Assembly: GCA_017311185.1 (NCBI GenBank) | Contig: JAESUZ010002383.1 | Coordinates: 1,178,001-1,242,000 of the forward strand | Length of the DNA: 64,000 nucleotides | DNA from: Proteles cristata cristata | Lineage: Eukaryota > Chordata > Mammalia > Carnivora > Hyaenidae | Direction of reading: 5' to 3' | Part shown: piece by piece, positions 23,293 to 35,747 of the stretch | How positions within the stretch are numbered: position 1 is the stretch's first letter | Layout of the letters: the number at the start of each line of letters is the position of its first letter | Made by a program: the position numbers and the translations under genes | The notes under the pieces: model-generated | Databases searched by the model: none | Told to the model about the DNA's origin: nothing | Seen by the model: only the letters and a program-made list of their open reading frames with translations

Positions 23293-23500
23293 GGGGCTCT
23301 TGGGTGGCTCAGTCGGTTAAGCGTCCGACTTCAGCTCAGGTCATGATCTCACGGTTCGTGGGTTCGAGCCCCGCATCGGGCTCTATGCTGACAGCTCAGA
23401 GACTGGAGCCTGTTTCGGATTCTGTGTCTCCCTCTCTCTCCCTCTCCCCTGCTCATGCTCTGTCTCTGTCTCAAAAATAAATAAACATTAAAAAAAAAAC
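23293..23500 (+). mobile_element. CAN-SINE, fairly young
   Basis: GGGTGGCTCAGTCGGTTAAG, CGACTTCAGCTCAGGTCATG, CACGGTTCGTGGGTTCGAGC and a CTCAAAAATAAATAAACATT tail. AACTCCTA flanks it at 23285-23292 and 23501-23508. Inserted in the ancient antisense L1. CpGs largely kept. Confidence 0.93.
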
Positions 23501-23716
23501 AACTCCTAATCAATACCTCTGTAAGAAACACATTTACTAAACAGCACATTGTTCTTTTTGTCTTCAGAGTACATAATCAAAGTACTCTTTTCCAAAGTTA
23601 CTTAGTTCCTTTCTTCCCTACTCATATCAATATATTTATTTTATTCATTTCTAATATAGTTAGGTTCATTGCTAGGATTTGTATTCCATTCTGGAATCCG
23701 TACTCCCCTGCCTGCC

Positions 23717-23719
<3 letters not shown>

Positions 23720-23755
<36 letters not shown>
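23720..23755. repeat. (AC)18 microsatellite
   Basis: Eighteen uninterrupted AC units inside old L1 sequence. Likely length-polymorphic. Confidence 0.97.
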
Positions 23756-23757
<2 letters not shown>

Positions 23758-24419
23758 TTGATTTTTATTTTTTGGATGGCAGGTGAAAAATTATCAGTCC
23801 TAAGAGTCAAAGTTATAAAAACCTTTCTACCTGATTCCCACCATTCCCTATAGGAAACCAATTTCATTAGTTTTTGGTTTATCATTCTTATATTTCTTTT
23901 TGCACAAATAAGCAAATACATGTATATACATCTTCCTCCTTACACAAAGAATAGCATAGTATACAGATACTTACTTTTGTACTTTATTTTTTTTTTCACT
24001 TAACTGCAGCATGACAGTTCACAGATATTCCTCACTCTTTCTTACAGCTGCCTAGTACTCTATTGTGTGACTGCACCATAAATGATTCATTCTCCTGTGC
24101 GGACATTTCAATTTCCTGCAACTACAAACACTCCTAAAATTTGTGCATATGGAAGAGTTATTTTCAGAGATTCCTACAAGTGGGATTGTTGAGTTAAATG
24201 TGCATGGGTGTTTACTAGGGACTGCGAGTTGCCTTCCAGAGGAAGACTATGCCAGTCTGCATTTACACCAGCAGAATATAATAAGGATGCCCATTTTCCC
24301 AACAGTCTTACAAGAGAATGTGCTGTATTGTTTTACATTTTCATCAATCTGATCAATAAGAAATGTTATCTCAATGCTGTTTTAATTTGTATTTTTCTAA
24401 ATTTAGTGAGATTAAACTT

Positions 24420-24445
24420 AAAAAATTTTTTTAATGTTTTATTTC

Positions 24446-24479
<34 letters not shown>

Positions 24480-24654
24480 CGCGCGTGAGCAGGAGAGGGT
24501 GAGAGAGAGAGGCAGGCACAGAATCTGAAACTGGCTCAAGTCTCTGAGCTAGCTGTCAGCACAGAGCCCGACGGGGGCTCGAACCGACGAACTGTGAGAT
24601 CATGACCTGAGGTGAAGTAGGACACTTAACTGACTGAGCCACCCACATGCCCCA
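24420..24654 (-). mobile_element. CAN-SINE with expanded (GA)n
   Basis: Poly-T, (GA)n, GCGCGTGAGCAGGAGAGGGT, GAGATCATGACCTGAGGTGA and CCACCCACATGCCCC. TAAACTT flanks it at 24413-24419 and 24655-24661. Sits inside the ancient L1. Confidence 0.92.
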
Positions 24655-25923
24655 TAAACTTTTTTTTAAAATTTAAGGATATTTACACTGCTTGTGAGTT
24701 GTCTTTTTAGGTCTTTCCCCCATCTTTCTGTCATGTCTTTGATCCTTTGTCTCTCAAACACATGTAGATACATATTATTTTCGCTTTAATTATTAAGAGT
24801 TCTTTACTAGCCTTTTGCCTGTGATATATGTTGACGATATTTTCTCCTAGTTTTTCAACTCTTCTCATTGTGGTTTTTGAAATCCAAAATTTTCTTATTT
24901 TTATGAAGTCAAATCTATCAATCTTTTACTGCTTTTGGACTTCTGAGTCATAGCAAACAAATCTTTCTTTCCATACACCACAGGTAAACAAGAAAATCCC
25001 ATGTTTCTTCTAGTACTTGTATGATCTCTGTCTTGGTGTTTATCTCTTTTGAAAAGTGTATCAGTGAATTGTATTATTATTTTGGTAACCGCTTTATTGA
25101 TTTATAATTCATATACTATACAGTTCACCCATTTAAAGTATCTAATTCAATGGTTTTCAGTACATTCAGAGTTGTACAACCACCACCATTAACAGCTTTA
25201 TAACATTTTCATCACCTCAAAGACAAACACTGTACCTTTTAACAGGCACTCCACTTTACCCCAAATTCCCTCAACCCTTGGCAACCACTCACCTACTCTC
25301 TGTTGCTATAATTTGCCTGTTATGTACATTTCACATAAACAGATTAATAATATAATCTTTTTCTGTCTTCTTTCACTTAGTATTTTCAAGATTTTTTCAT
25401 GTGATACCATGTAAGTATCAACACTTTCTATTGCCATATAACATTTCATTGTATGGAATAGATTACATTTTGTTTACCCATTTATCAACGGAGACATTTG
25501 TGTTGTTTCTACTTTTTGGATATTATGAATAATGCTAGGAGCATCTGTATAAACACCTTGACATTCAATTTATCCCTGTGCAAAATGATCTAATTTTATC
25601 TTTCCAAACAGCTACCCAGATATCCTAATAGCACTTACTAAAAAGTCCTTCTCTACCTGTAAGATGAAATGTCCTCTTTATTATTTCCACTTGCATCTTG
25701 TTTTTTCCTGGGCTTCCTATTCGATTGCTCAATTTTATTCATGTGGCAGTAGGACATTTTTTAATTATAGAAGTTTTATGATAGTACATGTTTTAATGTC
25801 TGGTAGGGGAAGTCCCTCCTGGCATTCCCACCCTCCCCCTTATTCCGTCTCTTCCTGGCTATTCTTTGTTTTTCCATATAACTGAGTACTGATGTGTCTA
25901 TTTTCATTTTTAAAAAGCTTCTT

Positions 25924-26115
25924 GGGGCGCCTGGGTGGCTCAGTTGGTTAAGGGTCTGACTTCGGCTCAGGTCATGATCTCGTGGTTCGTGGGTTTGAGC
26001 CCCACATTGGGCTCTGTGCCGACAGCTCAGAGCCTGGAGCCTGCTTTGGATTCTGTGTCTCCCTCTCTTTATGCCCCTTTCCCATTCCCCCTCTCGCTCT
26101 CTCAAAAATGAATAA
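25924..26115 (+). mobile_element. CAN-SINE, fairly young
   Basis: GGGGCGCCTGGGTGGCTCAG head, GGTCATGATCTCGTGGTTCG, CTTTGGATTCTGTGTCTCCC and AAAAATGAATAAAA tail. AAAAAGCTTCTT before it and AAAAAGTTTCTT (26116 on) after it form the duplication. Confidence 0.93.
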
Positions 26116-26739
26116 AAAAAGTTTCTTGGTACTTTCCCTGGGGCCGCATTAAATTTAGAAAGTAAGAAGAATTGACATAATGTATTCATCCTATTCAAGT
26201 CTACCACTATGACCTTCAAAAAAGTTAAGAAATTATTCTCATACAGGTTTTGTACATTTTTAAAAACACTTATTCCTCAGTATCTTCTTTGTTGTTATTG
26301 AAAATGGGGATTTCACTACCATTATGATCACTAATTGGCTACTGTCTGTGTATATGAGGCCAATTGTATATAATGCTAACTCACTGAATTGTTTACTGTT
26401 TTAGTTTTACCTGTGATCCCTGATGGTTTTGTAGCTATTTTTTTGCATTTAAAATGAAAATAGAATTTTGCTTCTTTACCCATTCTCATGCCTCTGATAA
26501 ACTTCTTATCCAATTATGTTTGTTAATACTTCTACTATGGTGTTGAAATTTAGTGGAGATAGCGGGCACTCACCTGGTTTTCATGTATTGTGGAAATACC
26601 ACTACTATTTTTCATTATATAAACTTTCTGGCTTTAGGACTAAGGATTTTTTTTTTTAATTTAGAAAAGAATCCTGTAATTTCTATTTCCTTGAGTGGGA
26701 ATGTGTGTTTCATATTTTTATTATGAATAGGTAAATTTT

Positions 26740-26898
26740 TAAAAGCAATTATTTATTTTTATTTATTTTTTAAACCTTAAGGAGGGTCCATGCTCAGCAC
26801 TGAGCCCGACATGGGGCTCAATCCCATGACCCTGAGATCATGAAATGAGCTGAAATCAATAGTCAGAGGCTTAACTGACTGAGCTACCCAAGCACCCC
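26740..26898 (-). mobile_element. Old CAN-SINE, 3' part reduced
   Basis: GGTCCATGCTCAGCACTGAG, GACCCTGAGATCATGAAATG and AATCAATAGTCAGAGGCTTA with CTACCCAAGCACCCC. The CT/GA body is missing. Target duplications are unclear. Confidence 0.8.
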
Positions 26899-27830
26899 AT
26901 GAACTTTTTTCTGAGGCTTTTTCAGTATCAATGGAGATAAAGGATTTTTCTTCCCAAATTATTAACATGGAATGTCATATTAATAGATATCCTAATACTG
27001 AACCATCTCTGCATTCCTGAAATAAAACTCACAGGATCATGGCAGATTACCTAATAATAATTATATTATTTAGTACTTTTGTTTCGATATTCACAAGGGG
27101 TATTGGCTTATAGTACTTTTCTTTTTATTTTGTACTGTTCTCATCAGGTTAAAAATCAATCCATTTGCTCCATAAAAGGAATTAGGAAGTTTTCTATAAG
27201 TTTCAGTGCTCAGGAACAATTTACATAGCAGTGCAAATAAAATGGTCTTTGAAGGTTCAGTAGAAACCCTCTATGACACTTGGCTGATGCTTTTTTATTG
27301 GGGTAATTTAATAACATTCTTTATTTCTTCTGTGAAAACTAGTCTGTTTAAAATTTCTCACTTAATTTTGGTAATCTGTATTTCCTCAGGATATTATTCG
27401 TCTAGGTCTTCAAATTAATTGCTGTGAGGCTTAAATAGTCTCTTATGAAATTTAAATTAAAAAAATTGCTTTCAATGGTTGTTTTCATCCTTATTTTACA
27501 TATTTTTGCTTTATTCTTCTACAAATCAAGTTAGCTAATAATATCTATTTTGGCAATTAAAAATTCATAATATAGATTAATTAGGTCCACTGTTTTTCTA
27601 TTCTCTACCTCATTAACTTCTACTTTTATCTTTGTTATTTCCTTCCTGTACTCTCTTCAGGTTTACTCTGCTATTGTTTTATTAGAATTTGTTTTGAGCT
27701 GCAAAGTGAATTTACTTGTTTCTATTTTTATAGATAAATCTGTCTAGTGCAATGAATTTTCATCTGAATACTATTTTATTGGGATTATTTATAGATACCT
27801 AATTTAATGGTGCTCTCTTCAGGCATTATT

Positions 27831-28418
27831 ACAAATTCCAGATACCTCAGACAACTGTTTTGTTCTGGGAAGAGAAGTTGATCATGAATCCTGCAGTTTT
27901 GTGGTTCTCCGTTCTTGCGGATTCTGAATTTCATGCTTTTCTTTTACTGTTTCTTCACCACCCAACTGTCAAAGAAGGCATCTCCCTTATGTGCCTTTTT
28001 TGCTCCAGTGAAGCTAGACATTTTGAAAGCTGTCTCTCCAAACTGTATGTATTTTTAAGTCCCTTCTCTACTCTGATGTGAATCCATTTTTTTTAAAAGA
28101 ATTTTTAGGGTGCATTCAGCCTTTCTGGCTGTTTAGATCAAGCTTAGCTTCCCTCTCCATTTTGCTCTGTACCTTTTTTTTGGCCTTTGCTTGCCACAAA
28201 AGTTGTGTGGCAGGCAAGAATAGAGTGAGTAGGAGAGTTCATATGCTTGATTTGGCTTTTTTTTTTTTTTTTACTTCAAGTTATTTTGAGGCTTAAATTT
28301 CTCAAATTATGCTATGTCTTGAAGTTTTGTATATTTTTATTCTTATTCTATATTTTTTCCAAGGAAAATTGGGAGATATTAGATGGCCACCAATGTCTTC
28401 AGGGGAAGCCCTCCTGAC
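27831..28418. other. Unassigned T-rich DNA
   Basis: Lies between two ancient antisense L1 segments. It may be an L1 5' region or unrelated DNA; no repeat word could be matched. Short frames at 27860-28296 have no support. Confidence 0.35.
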
Positions 28419-29290
28419 CTTTATTTTTTCTAACACCTTTACTGAGGCAGAATTCACATACCCTATTACTTGCCCATTTAAAGTGTACATTTCAATAGTT
28501 TTTAGTATATTCATAGAATTGTGTAACTGTCACCACAATCAACTTTATACTATTTTCATCACCATAAAGAAATCCTGTATGGTTTAACTATTATCTCCTA
28601 ATCCATGCAACCCCTACCCAGCCCTAGATAACCAGTAATTTATTGTCCATAGATATCACTGTTGTGGGATTTCATTTTCATATGAATTGTCATTTGTAGT
28701 TGATAGACATTTTGGGTGTTTCCATCTTTTAGCTATCATGAGCATGTTACTAATGAACATTCATGTACAAGTTTTTTGTGTAGATACAGGTTTTCATTTC
28801 TATCAGCTATATACCTAGGAGTCTAATTGGTGGGTCAAATGGTAGCTCTACTTTCCCAAGTGGCTGTACAGTTTTACATTCCCACTAGTGTAGGAGGGTT
28901 TAATATCTCTCTGTCCTTGCCAACTATTGCCATCTATTATCTGCATTTTTGATTAGAGCCATCTTAGTGGGTATAAAGTGCTATCTCAATGTGCTTTTAA
29001 TGTGAAGTTTCCTTGATGGCTAATGATGTTGGCTGGGTACCTTGCCATGTGCTTACTAGCCATAGGTATAGCCTCTTTGGAAAAATGTCTATTCAGATCA
29101 TTTGCCCACTTAAAAATTAGGCTATGTGTCTACTACGGAGTTGTAAGAGTTCTTTATATCCATTTTCCATATACAATATGGAATATTTTATCCTTTTCTA
29201 TAGGTTTTTTTTTCACTTTTTTAATGATGTCCTGTGAAATACAGAACTTTTGAACAAAATCCAATTTATGTATATTTGACATATTTGAAA
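28419..29290 (-). repeat. Ancient L1 3' end, antisense
   Basis: TTTACTGAGGCAGAATTCAC, CCCATTTAAAGTGTACATTT, GAATTGTGTAACTGTCACCA, TATACCTAGGAGTCTAATTG, GGTGGGTCAAATGGTAGC and TCTTTGGAAAAATGTCTATT are the antisense of an L1 3' UTR and ORF2 end. A second, separate copy from the one starting at 25074. Confidence 0.8.
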
Positions 29291-30349
29291 AACAATTACC
29301 AACAAACATTTTATACTCCTCATTAAGTAAAAATATGTATTCATTCTAGGAATTCTGGTAGTTCTGGTAGTATGGACATGTGTTAAAGAGCAAGGTTATA
29401 TTGACTTTTCTGAGGGAGTAGAAAGGCAGTTTTTGATAAACTCATTACCTAAGCAAGTCTTCCTAAGTAAATCTGGCCCCAAAAGATACATACATCAAAA
29501 ACAGTTTTGAAAAGAGACAGCAAAGCCTAATTAAAGACCAAAGGACCTAGAATAATGAAAATGCACGTCTGATGCCATGCAAGAGCAACAAAACCTCTGG
29601 CAATACTGGTGAAAAGCTTTACTGTCTATCATAACACCAATGTCTGAGAATTACTTCATTTCTTTCCCCCTTATGCTCATTTCTACAATTTTGGGAGAGC
29701 TACAAAGCTGTAAGGGGAAAATGATTCTTTCCCTAGGTGTGTGATACAGGATATAATCAATTAAAGTTTTATTTTGCAAAGAAGTTTTCTGTCCATTTGG
29801 GTACATGAACCAGTTTTCCCAGGGTTTATCATCCCCTTCTTAACTAACAAAATTAAGTCATACAAAATAAATTTTCGAGAGGCTGAAGATAACCAGCTAA
29901 AATGCAGCCATCTAATCACTTAACCACAAAAGATCGTTTTTTTGTTGTTGTTTTTTTTTTGCCAAGCATATGGGTCAAGGTACTATTTGCTTATATATTA
30001 CTAAATTATAGAGACACTTTAGAAAATGCTTTACGACACAATCACCATCCAGATCACTAAACTTGTGTATTAAATAATAGAATTAATCCAGAGATCAACT
30101 GGTGGAGCACAAACTTGAATGGCAGAGAAAAAAGATAATTTAGTTGCTTACATTTTAAAATGATTCATCTCAAATACCTTACTAAATGAAAAAGTTATTG
30201 ATAATCAACAGATTCAAATTTATTAGCTCAAGAACAGATTCCTCTAATTCTTGGACAGAAGCAAGAAAAGGACCATGATGAGCTAACCCTTAAAAAGGGT
30301 TTACTATGTAACAAGCAGGTTCTAAGAATTCCCTATGAGAGGCAAGTAG
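29291..30349. other. Unique DNA, no gene seen
   Basis: No repeat recognised apart from a T-rich run at 29938-29960. No exon structure seen. Confidence 0.4.
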
Positions 30350-30482
30350 TAGAAGGATCTTTATTTTAGAGAAAAGTCTAGTAAGTAGGTTTAGGTTACC
30401 AAGGTCATACAACCAGTGAGTGGTAAAGCAAGGATTTGAAATGAGTACTCTGTCTTTGGAGTCCATGTGCTTAATCACTTTG
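30350..30482 (+). repeat. MIR fragment
   Basis: TTACCAAGGTCATACAACCA, GTGAGTGGTAAAGCAAGG, ATTTGAAATGAGTACTCTG and GAGTCCATGTGCTTAATCAC follow the 3' half of the MIR consensus. Confidence 0.65.
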
Positions 30483-30532
30483 ACAGATCACCTATTTACC
30501 TGTGATAGTATAATTTTTAAATAGTCTTGTAC

Positions 30533-31176
30533 GGATATGAACAGACACTTCTCCAAAGAGGACATCCAGATGGCCAACAGACACATGAAATTCTCATCAG
30601 GGAAATACAAATCAAAACCACACTGAGATACTGCCTCACAACAGTCAGAGTGGTGAAAATGAACAAATCACAGAACCCTAGATGCTGGTAAGGATGTGGA
30701 GAAACGGGCACCCTCCTACACTGTTGGTGGGAATGTAAACTGGTGTAGACCCTCTGGAAAACAGTGTGGAGGTTCCTCAAAAAATTAACAATAGAACTCC
30801 CCTATGACCCAGCAACAGCACTGCTAGGGATTTCCCCAAGGGATACAGGAGTGCTGATGCATAGGAGCACATGTACCCCCCAATGTTCATAGCAGCACTC
30901 TCAACAATAGCTAAAACATGGAAAGAGCCTAAGTGTCCATCAACAGACGAATGGATCAAGAAGACATGGTTTATCTATACAATGGAATACTACATGGCAA
31001 TGAGAAAAAATGAAATCTGGCCATGTGTAGCAACATGGATGGACCTTGAGGGTGTTATGCTGAGCGAAATAAGGCAGAGAAAGAAAAACACCATATGATT
31101 GCACATATAGGAGGAACTTAACGGAGGACCAAGGGGGAGAAGAATGGAGGAAATAGTGGGGGAGAGGGACAGAGGC
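30533..31176 (+). mobile_element. L1 3' fragment, truncated at both ends (copy C)
   Basis: Homologous to copy D over the end of ORF2 (from GATATGAACAGACACTTCTC) and part of the 3' UTR, stopping at about GAGAGGGACAGAGG without a poly-A tail. About 17 bases are missing after GACACATGAA compared with copies A and D. More substitutions than A, B or D, so an older or damaged copy. No target duplication found. Confidence 0.85.
30545..31098 (+). pseudogene. L1 ORF2p C-terminal fragment, frameshifted (copy C)
   Basis: Codes pieces of the ORF2p C-terminus; the intact stretch from 30871 has [20 protein letters not shown] and [18 protein letters not shown]. An extra base near the CCCCCCAATG word (about 30877) and the 17-base deletion break the upstream frame. 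A small deletion near the end changes [13 protein letters not shown] to SEIRQRKKNTI. Confidence 0.85.
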
Positions 31177-32880
31177 TTATTTCATTCTAACTTATTTCAT
31201 TATAACTCAAAGATTCCATGGCTCTAAATATTTCAACTCTAATTTTCATTTTTAGTATAAATCTTAATGAAATGGTTTTAAAATTGATTTAGAAAGAAAT
31301 GTTTCACAAAATCACAGCTGGTGTTAAAGTAAAAATGCTTTATGTGAGTTAGAACTAAGACAAAGGAACCTAAATAGCTTCTGCTGTATGTCTGGATTAA
31401 ATTCTTTAGTTTACATCGCCTTCAACTTTTAGTATGCACACAATGTTACTAATGATTCATAAAACCTTGAAATTTTAAACATTAAATGATTTGGAACAGA
31501 AGAATTGATAGGTCTTACAGAAAAAAAATTATGTACATATACTAACTGTGTAAATAAAATAAAGTAAGTCCTATGCCATCACTGCAGGGAAAACTTGGTA
31601 ATTTGGTCATTTCAAAATCTCAACACTTTCCACTGAATTGATTTAGCAAGTTATGGAACAGCTGCAAGCTGAATTATACATGATGGTAGCAAAATATTTT
31701 ATAAATTGTTCAACCATATCTACTGGGCATACTAAAAGACCCAAGTTGCAGTATTTTTTCCCCCCTTTCATTTATCAAGTGAGTATTTCATTACTTGGTA
31801 AGAAGACTCACTTACACAAACATATCAAGCTTTAAAAGCTTAGCTCATAGTTCAAAATAGGTTTTAAAAAATTCCAGAGAAGTCAGCATACCTGCATAGT
31901 AGCAAACTATATAAGTATGATGAAAAATAAACTATATAAATATGATGAAAATAATTTAAAAGCTCACACTAAAGCTCAAAGGACAGGAAAAAAAACTAAT
32001 CATATCCAAATATGTTATCACATTAGGAAGACTGAAAAATAATTCTAACAGTCTGTATTTCACAAGGAAATTAAAACAACTAAGACTGCCTTTTTATAAG
32101 ATATTAATAATCAATTATCAATATACAAAATGAGGAAGAAAGTAGAGAAATTAAATAAGATGAACTTAGAATATATAAATTTGTAAACAAAGCTCACCAC
32201 TAATATTATTAGGAGAAAGCTAAAAATTTTCAATTACTTTTAGTTCTCTATTTCAAAAAGATAAAATGCTGTATCAGGAATACTTCAAACTTTTATTGGG
32301 ACAGATTGTGCAACCAGCTAGTGATAAGAGACAACCAACCACTAAACAACTGTCTGAAATATTAAACTGCAGATAGTTAACAGGTGGATTGTAGTTTTGA
32401 AAGGTAGGGAAACACAAAGGTCCAAAGGAATTGGCACTACTTAAGTATCTAACAATAATGTAGCAATTAAGGTAATAAATATATACGTAGTCAAAGACTT
32501 ACGGAAATAAATACAAAAATCAAAGAAATCAGAAGAAATACTAGAGGAACCTAGTGATTTTTCTAACATTTCGAAAGATTCAGGGAATAATACACCAAAT
32601 ATATTAAGAAATGAAAAAAAGGAAGACAAGTAACATATTTTGTGAAATCACGAAGAGCAGTGATGGAGGGATCTAGTTTTAAGATTACATTAGGCAAACA
32701 ATTTGAAAATGGAAGGATATTAAAATGTAGTAATCTCTTAAGTTTTGTTTAGCTGTTATTTTGACTTTCAAAGAAATAAATCCTTAAAGAAAAGCTCTGC
32801 TAAAGATGTCAATTAATAAGGTCATAGGTATTACTTTTATGTATACATAAAAATAACTCAAAGCATTTTTTAAAATGTTA
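31177..32880. other. AT-rich unique DNA, no gene seen
   Basis: No transposon recognised. A local tandem repeat of about 24 bases lies at 31908-31955 (units containing CTATATAAGTATGATGAAAA and CTATATAAATATGATGAAAA). Confidence 0.4.
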
Positions 32881-32900
32881 CTATCCTTTTAAAGGTTTTA

Positions 32901-33127
32901 TTTTATTATTGTTTTAAACAATTTTTTTAATGTCTTTATTTTTGAGAGACAGAGACAGAGAGTGAGTGGGGGAAGGGCAGAGAGAGAGGGAGACATAGAA
33001 TCTGAAGCAGGCTCCAGGCTCTGAGCTGTCAGCACATAGCCCGTCGTGGGGCTCGAACCCACGGACTGTGAGATCATGACCTGGGCCAGAGTCAGACGCT
33101 TAACTGACTGAGCCACCCAGGTGCCCC
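32901..33127 (-). mobile_element. CAN-SINE, intermediate age
   Basis: GAATCTGAAGCAGGCTCCAG, GGGGCTCGAACCCACGGAC, GTGAGATCATGACCTGGGCC and CACCCAGGTGCCCC. TTAAAGGTTTTA flanks it at 32889-32900 and 33128-33139. Confidence 0.94.
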
Positions 33128-33139
33128 TTAAAGGTTTTA

Positions 33140-33500
33140 AAATACATTTAGTCACCTTAAAAATGGAAAATACTTACCAAATCACCATAAAGTATGTTCA
33201 TGGACTTTGGTTTGATAAAAATTTTTCCCATCTCCCTTGACAACCAATTCCCAGAGCTGACAATACTTAGTACTGAAATGTTCTTCCCCAAATCTCTCCA
33301 AGCTACACTTAACCCCATTTTCTGTACTCAATAAATGTCAATAATGTACACATTATCAATAAATGGCCCAAATGCTACAGCTCTAAAAACATTAAATAAA
33401 AAATCTTAAGTGATGGACTACTGGCCCCCTATTTCTTTAGCTCCCATTCCAAGGTGATGAAATGATGACAAAAGAGATGACAATGACTAACACTTGAGCC
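33140..33500. other. Unique DNA, no gene seen
   Basis: No repeat or exon structure recognised. Confidence 0.4.
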
Positions 33501-33504
33501 CCAT

Positions 33505-33790
33505 CTATCAGGTTTGAATGGTCCCCCTGAAATTCACATGTTGAAATCCTAATGCTCAGTGTGATGGTATTAGGAGGTAGGGTCTTTGGGAGGAGCTTAG
33601 GTCATGAAGTCATAATTCATGGATGTTTCATGAATGGGATTAGTGCTATTATAAGAGAAACCCCACAGAACTCTCCTTCTGTTGAGTGGATATGTTTTGG
33701 ATTTTTAATGCTTAAAATTAAAGGGGCAGAAGACTAACCAGAGATAAAGACCCTTAATAAAGGGTAACAATACTAACACCCTTAGTATTG
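33505..33790 (+). repeat. MaLR-like LTR
   Basis: CCTGAAATTCACATGTTGAA, GTGATGGTATTAGGAGGTAG, GGTCTTTGGGAGGAGC, GGTCATGAAGTC, GGGATTAGTGCTATTATAAG and GAGAAACCCC follow the wording of MST/MLT-type LTRs of the ERVL-MaLR class, non-coding relics. Ends approximate; family from memory. Confidence 0.55.
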
Positions 33791-33841
33791 TTTGGGAAGT
33801 AGAATTAGACAAAGTGATGTATTTATGTTAAATATGCAGAG

Positions 33842-34039
33842 TTGGGTGTCTGGGTAGTTTAGTCAATTAAGTGTCCAAATCTTGATTTCAGCTTAGTTCA
33901 TGATCTCACGGCCATGGGATCAAGCCCCAGGTTGGGTTCTATGCTGGGCATGGAGCCTGCTGGGATTCTCTTTCTCCGTCTTCCTCTGCCCCTCCCCTGC
34001 TCACATTGTCTCCCTCAAAAAAAAAAAAAAAAAAAAAAA
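33842..34039 (+). mobile_element. CAN-SINE, older subtype
   Basis: GTGTCTGGGTAGTTTAGTCA head, TTGATTTCAGCTTAGTTCAT, GGGCATGGAGCCTGCTGGGA and a pure A tail of about 23 bases. The CTTGATTTC word is an older-subtype marker. The duplication is short and uncertain (GCAGAG / GCACAG). Confidence 0.88.
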
Positions 34040-34388
34040 GCACAGTAAAACAGGGAACCACTGAAACAATTAAAATAAGTTCCAAATTATTAAAGCAAAA
34101 GTAAAATAAAAAGGTAACCTCTCCCACACCCTGAAAACCAGAAGTAAACAAAAAAATACTACCTTAGCATAACTATGTTGCTCACTGCCATTGTAGAATG
34201 AGTGGGACAAGGACACTTGTCCTGCACTCTGAGTTCTGGGTCTCTGAGCTAGAGCCAAGTTGGGGTTTAAATCACTGATTAGGAAAGAAAAATGGCTGAA
34301 AAAGCCTAGGTTTTAGTCTGTTTTATGTTACTCAATCTTTAAACTGTGGCATCTTTCCTACAAGGGTAAAATATAAAATACATTTCTA

Positions 34389-34597
34389 GGGGTGCCTGGG
34401 TGGTTTAGTCGGTTAAACATCCGACTTTCGCTTAGGTCATGATCTCGCGGTTCGTGGGTTCGAGCCCCGCGTCAGGCTCTGTGCTGATTGCCAGCTCGGA
34501 GCCTGGAGCCTGTTTCAGTCTGTGACTCCCTCTCTCTCTGACCCTCCCCTGCTCACGCTGTCTCTCTCTCTCTCCTAGAAATAAAACATTAAAAAAA
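34389..34597 (+). mobile_element. CAN-SINE, young felid subtype
   Basis: Has GACTTTCGCTTAGGTCATG, CTCGCGGTTCGTGGGTTCG, GATTGCCAGCTCGGAGCC and CCTAGAAATAAAACATT. Fourteen-base duplication AAAATACATTTCTA (34375-34388 and 34598-34611). Confidence 0.95.
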
Positions 34598-34929
34598 AAA
34601 ATACATTTCTATATGAAGCTACAGCAATAGGATCTAGCTATATAGGTAACTGATAAAATCATAAGATCCAGGGAATCTACACAGAGGAATTTTAATAGTG
34701 GTTTTTCCCCTCTGAAATCTAGCTAAGAGTTGCTCCAACACGACAATTTTGATTTTTGTTTTCTTAAAGGAAGTTGTTAATGATGCTGTCTCTGCAACTA
34801 AGAAGGAACTTAAGTTTCTTGTTTTATCATACCTAGTATTTAACAAAGAACCTGAAAAACAGTATGTGTAATAAACGATTACTCAATTGTTCCCCCTGAC
34901 CACAAATTACTATGATTTATCACGAACTG

Positions 34930-35690
34930 TCTTTAAAAAAACTGTTTATTGAGATATACTTCATATACCATACAGTTTACCCATTTAAAGGGTCTAATTC
35001 AATGCTCTTTGTATACTTAGACAACCTTTACCACAATCAATTTCAGAACATTTTCATTACACGAAAAAGCAACCCCATTTCCCTTAGCCATCATCCCCTA
35101 ATTAGGAACTACTAATTTATTCTGTGTCTCCAGAGATTACCTATACATTTCATATATATGAAATCACATAATTGTTTTTTTGCGACTATCTTCTTTTACT
35201 TAGAATATTTTCAAGATTAATCTATGTTGTAGCATGAATTTCATTTTTGCTGTCATTTAATCTTCCACTGTATGGAAGATTTTATGACACATTTTGTTCA
35301 TTCATTCATCAGTTGATAGACTTGTATTGTTTCTACTTTTTCACTATTACAAATAATGATGTTGCGAACACTCATGCATACATTTTCTGTAAGCTTACAT
35401 TTTCTCTTCTTTTGGTTATATACCTAAGAGTGGAATTCCTGGGTCTATGGTAACTCATGTTCAAGCATTTAAATGTTTACCCATTTGAGGAACTGTCAGT
35501 TTTTCAAAGCGGCTGTGCCATTTCAATAACCATGGGGTGGTAGAGGATTCTAGTTTCTCCACATCCTCAATAACAATTGTTATTATCTGATGTTTTGATT
35601 ATAGACAGTTAAGTATGAAGTGGTATCTCACTGTGGTTTTGATTTGCATTTCCTTGATGGCTGATGTCTACCTGCTTTTCTAATTCATTC
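34930..35690 (-). repeat. Ancient L1 3' end, antisense
   Basis: TTTATTGAGATATACTTCAT, CAGTTTACCCATTTAAAGGG, CCACTGTATGGAAGATTTTA, GTTATATACCTAAGAGTGGA and GATTTGCATTTCCTTGATGG are antisense L1 3' UTR and ORF2 C-terminal words. Diverged, no open frame. Confidence 0.8.
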
Positions 35691-35747
35691 TTGAATGCAA
35701 CAATAGGGTTATGTCATCAGCATCAAAGGAGGACATGGGTCATTTCA

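Larger units (their letters stand above)
22020..25070 (-). repeat. Ancient L1, antisense (3' UTR into ORF2)
   Basis: The + strand shows a familiar antisense order of an old mammalian L1 with a long 3' UTR: CCTAATCTAGGATCTAATC, CACATTGCATTTAGTGGCCA, GACAGTTCCTCAGATTTCG, TATCTTGTGGGGGAGG, CTATAGGAAACCAATTTCAT, GCCTAGTACTCTATTGTGTG, GGATTGTTGAGTTAAATG, then ORF2-derived TTATTAAGAGTTCTTTACTA and TTTTCTCCTAGTTTTTCAAC. SINEs at 23293 and 24420 and a (CA)18 tract interrupt it. Strongly diverged; no open frame remains. Confidence 0.7.
25074..27830 (-). repeat. Ancient L1, antisense (3' end through RT region)
   Basis: Starts with the antisense L1 3' end TTATTGATTTATAATTCATA and CACCCATTTAAAGTATC, continues through CACTTAGTATTTTCAAG, then ORF2 antisense words: TTCCTGGCTATTCTTTG, GTGGAGATAGCGGGCACTC (the antisense of the RT-flanking GCPLSP area), GAACCATCTCTGCATTCCTG, TTCACAAGGGGTATTGGC, and at the far end GTGCAATGAATTTTCATC. 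It covers most of ORF2 with deletions (for example near 25575). Interrupted by SINEs at 25924 and 26740. Confidence 0.75.
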
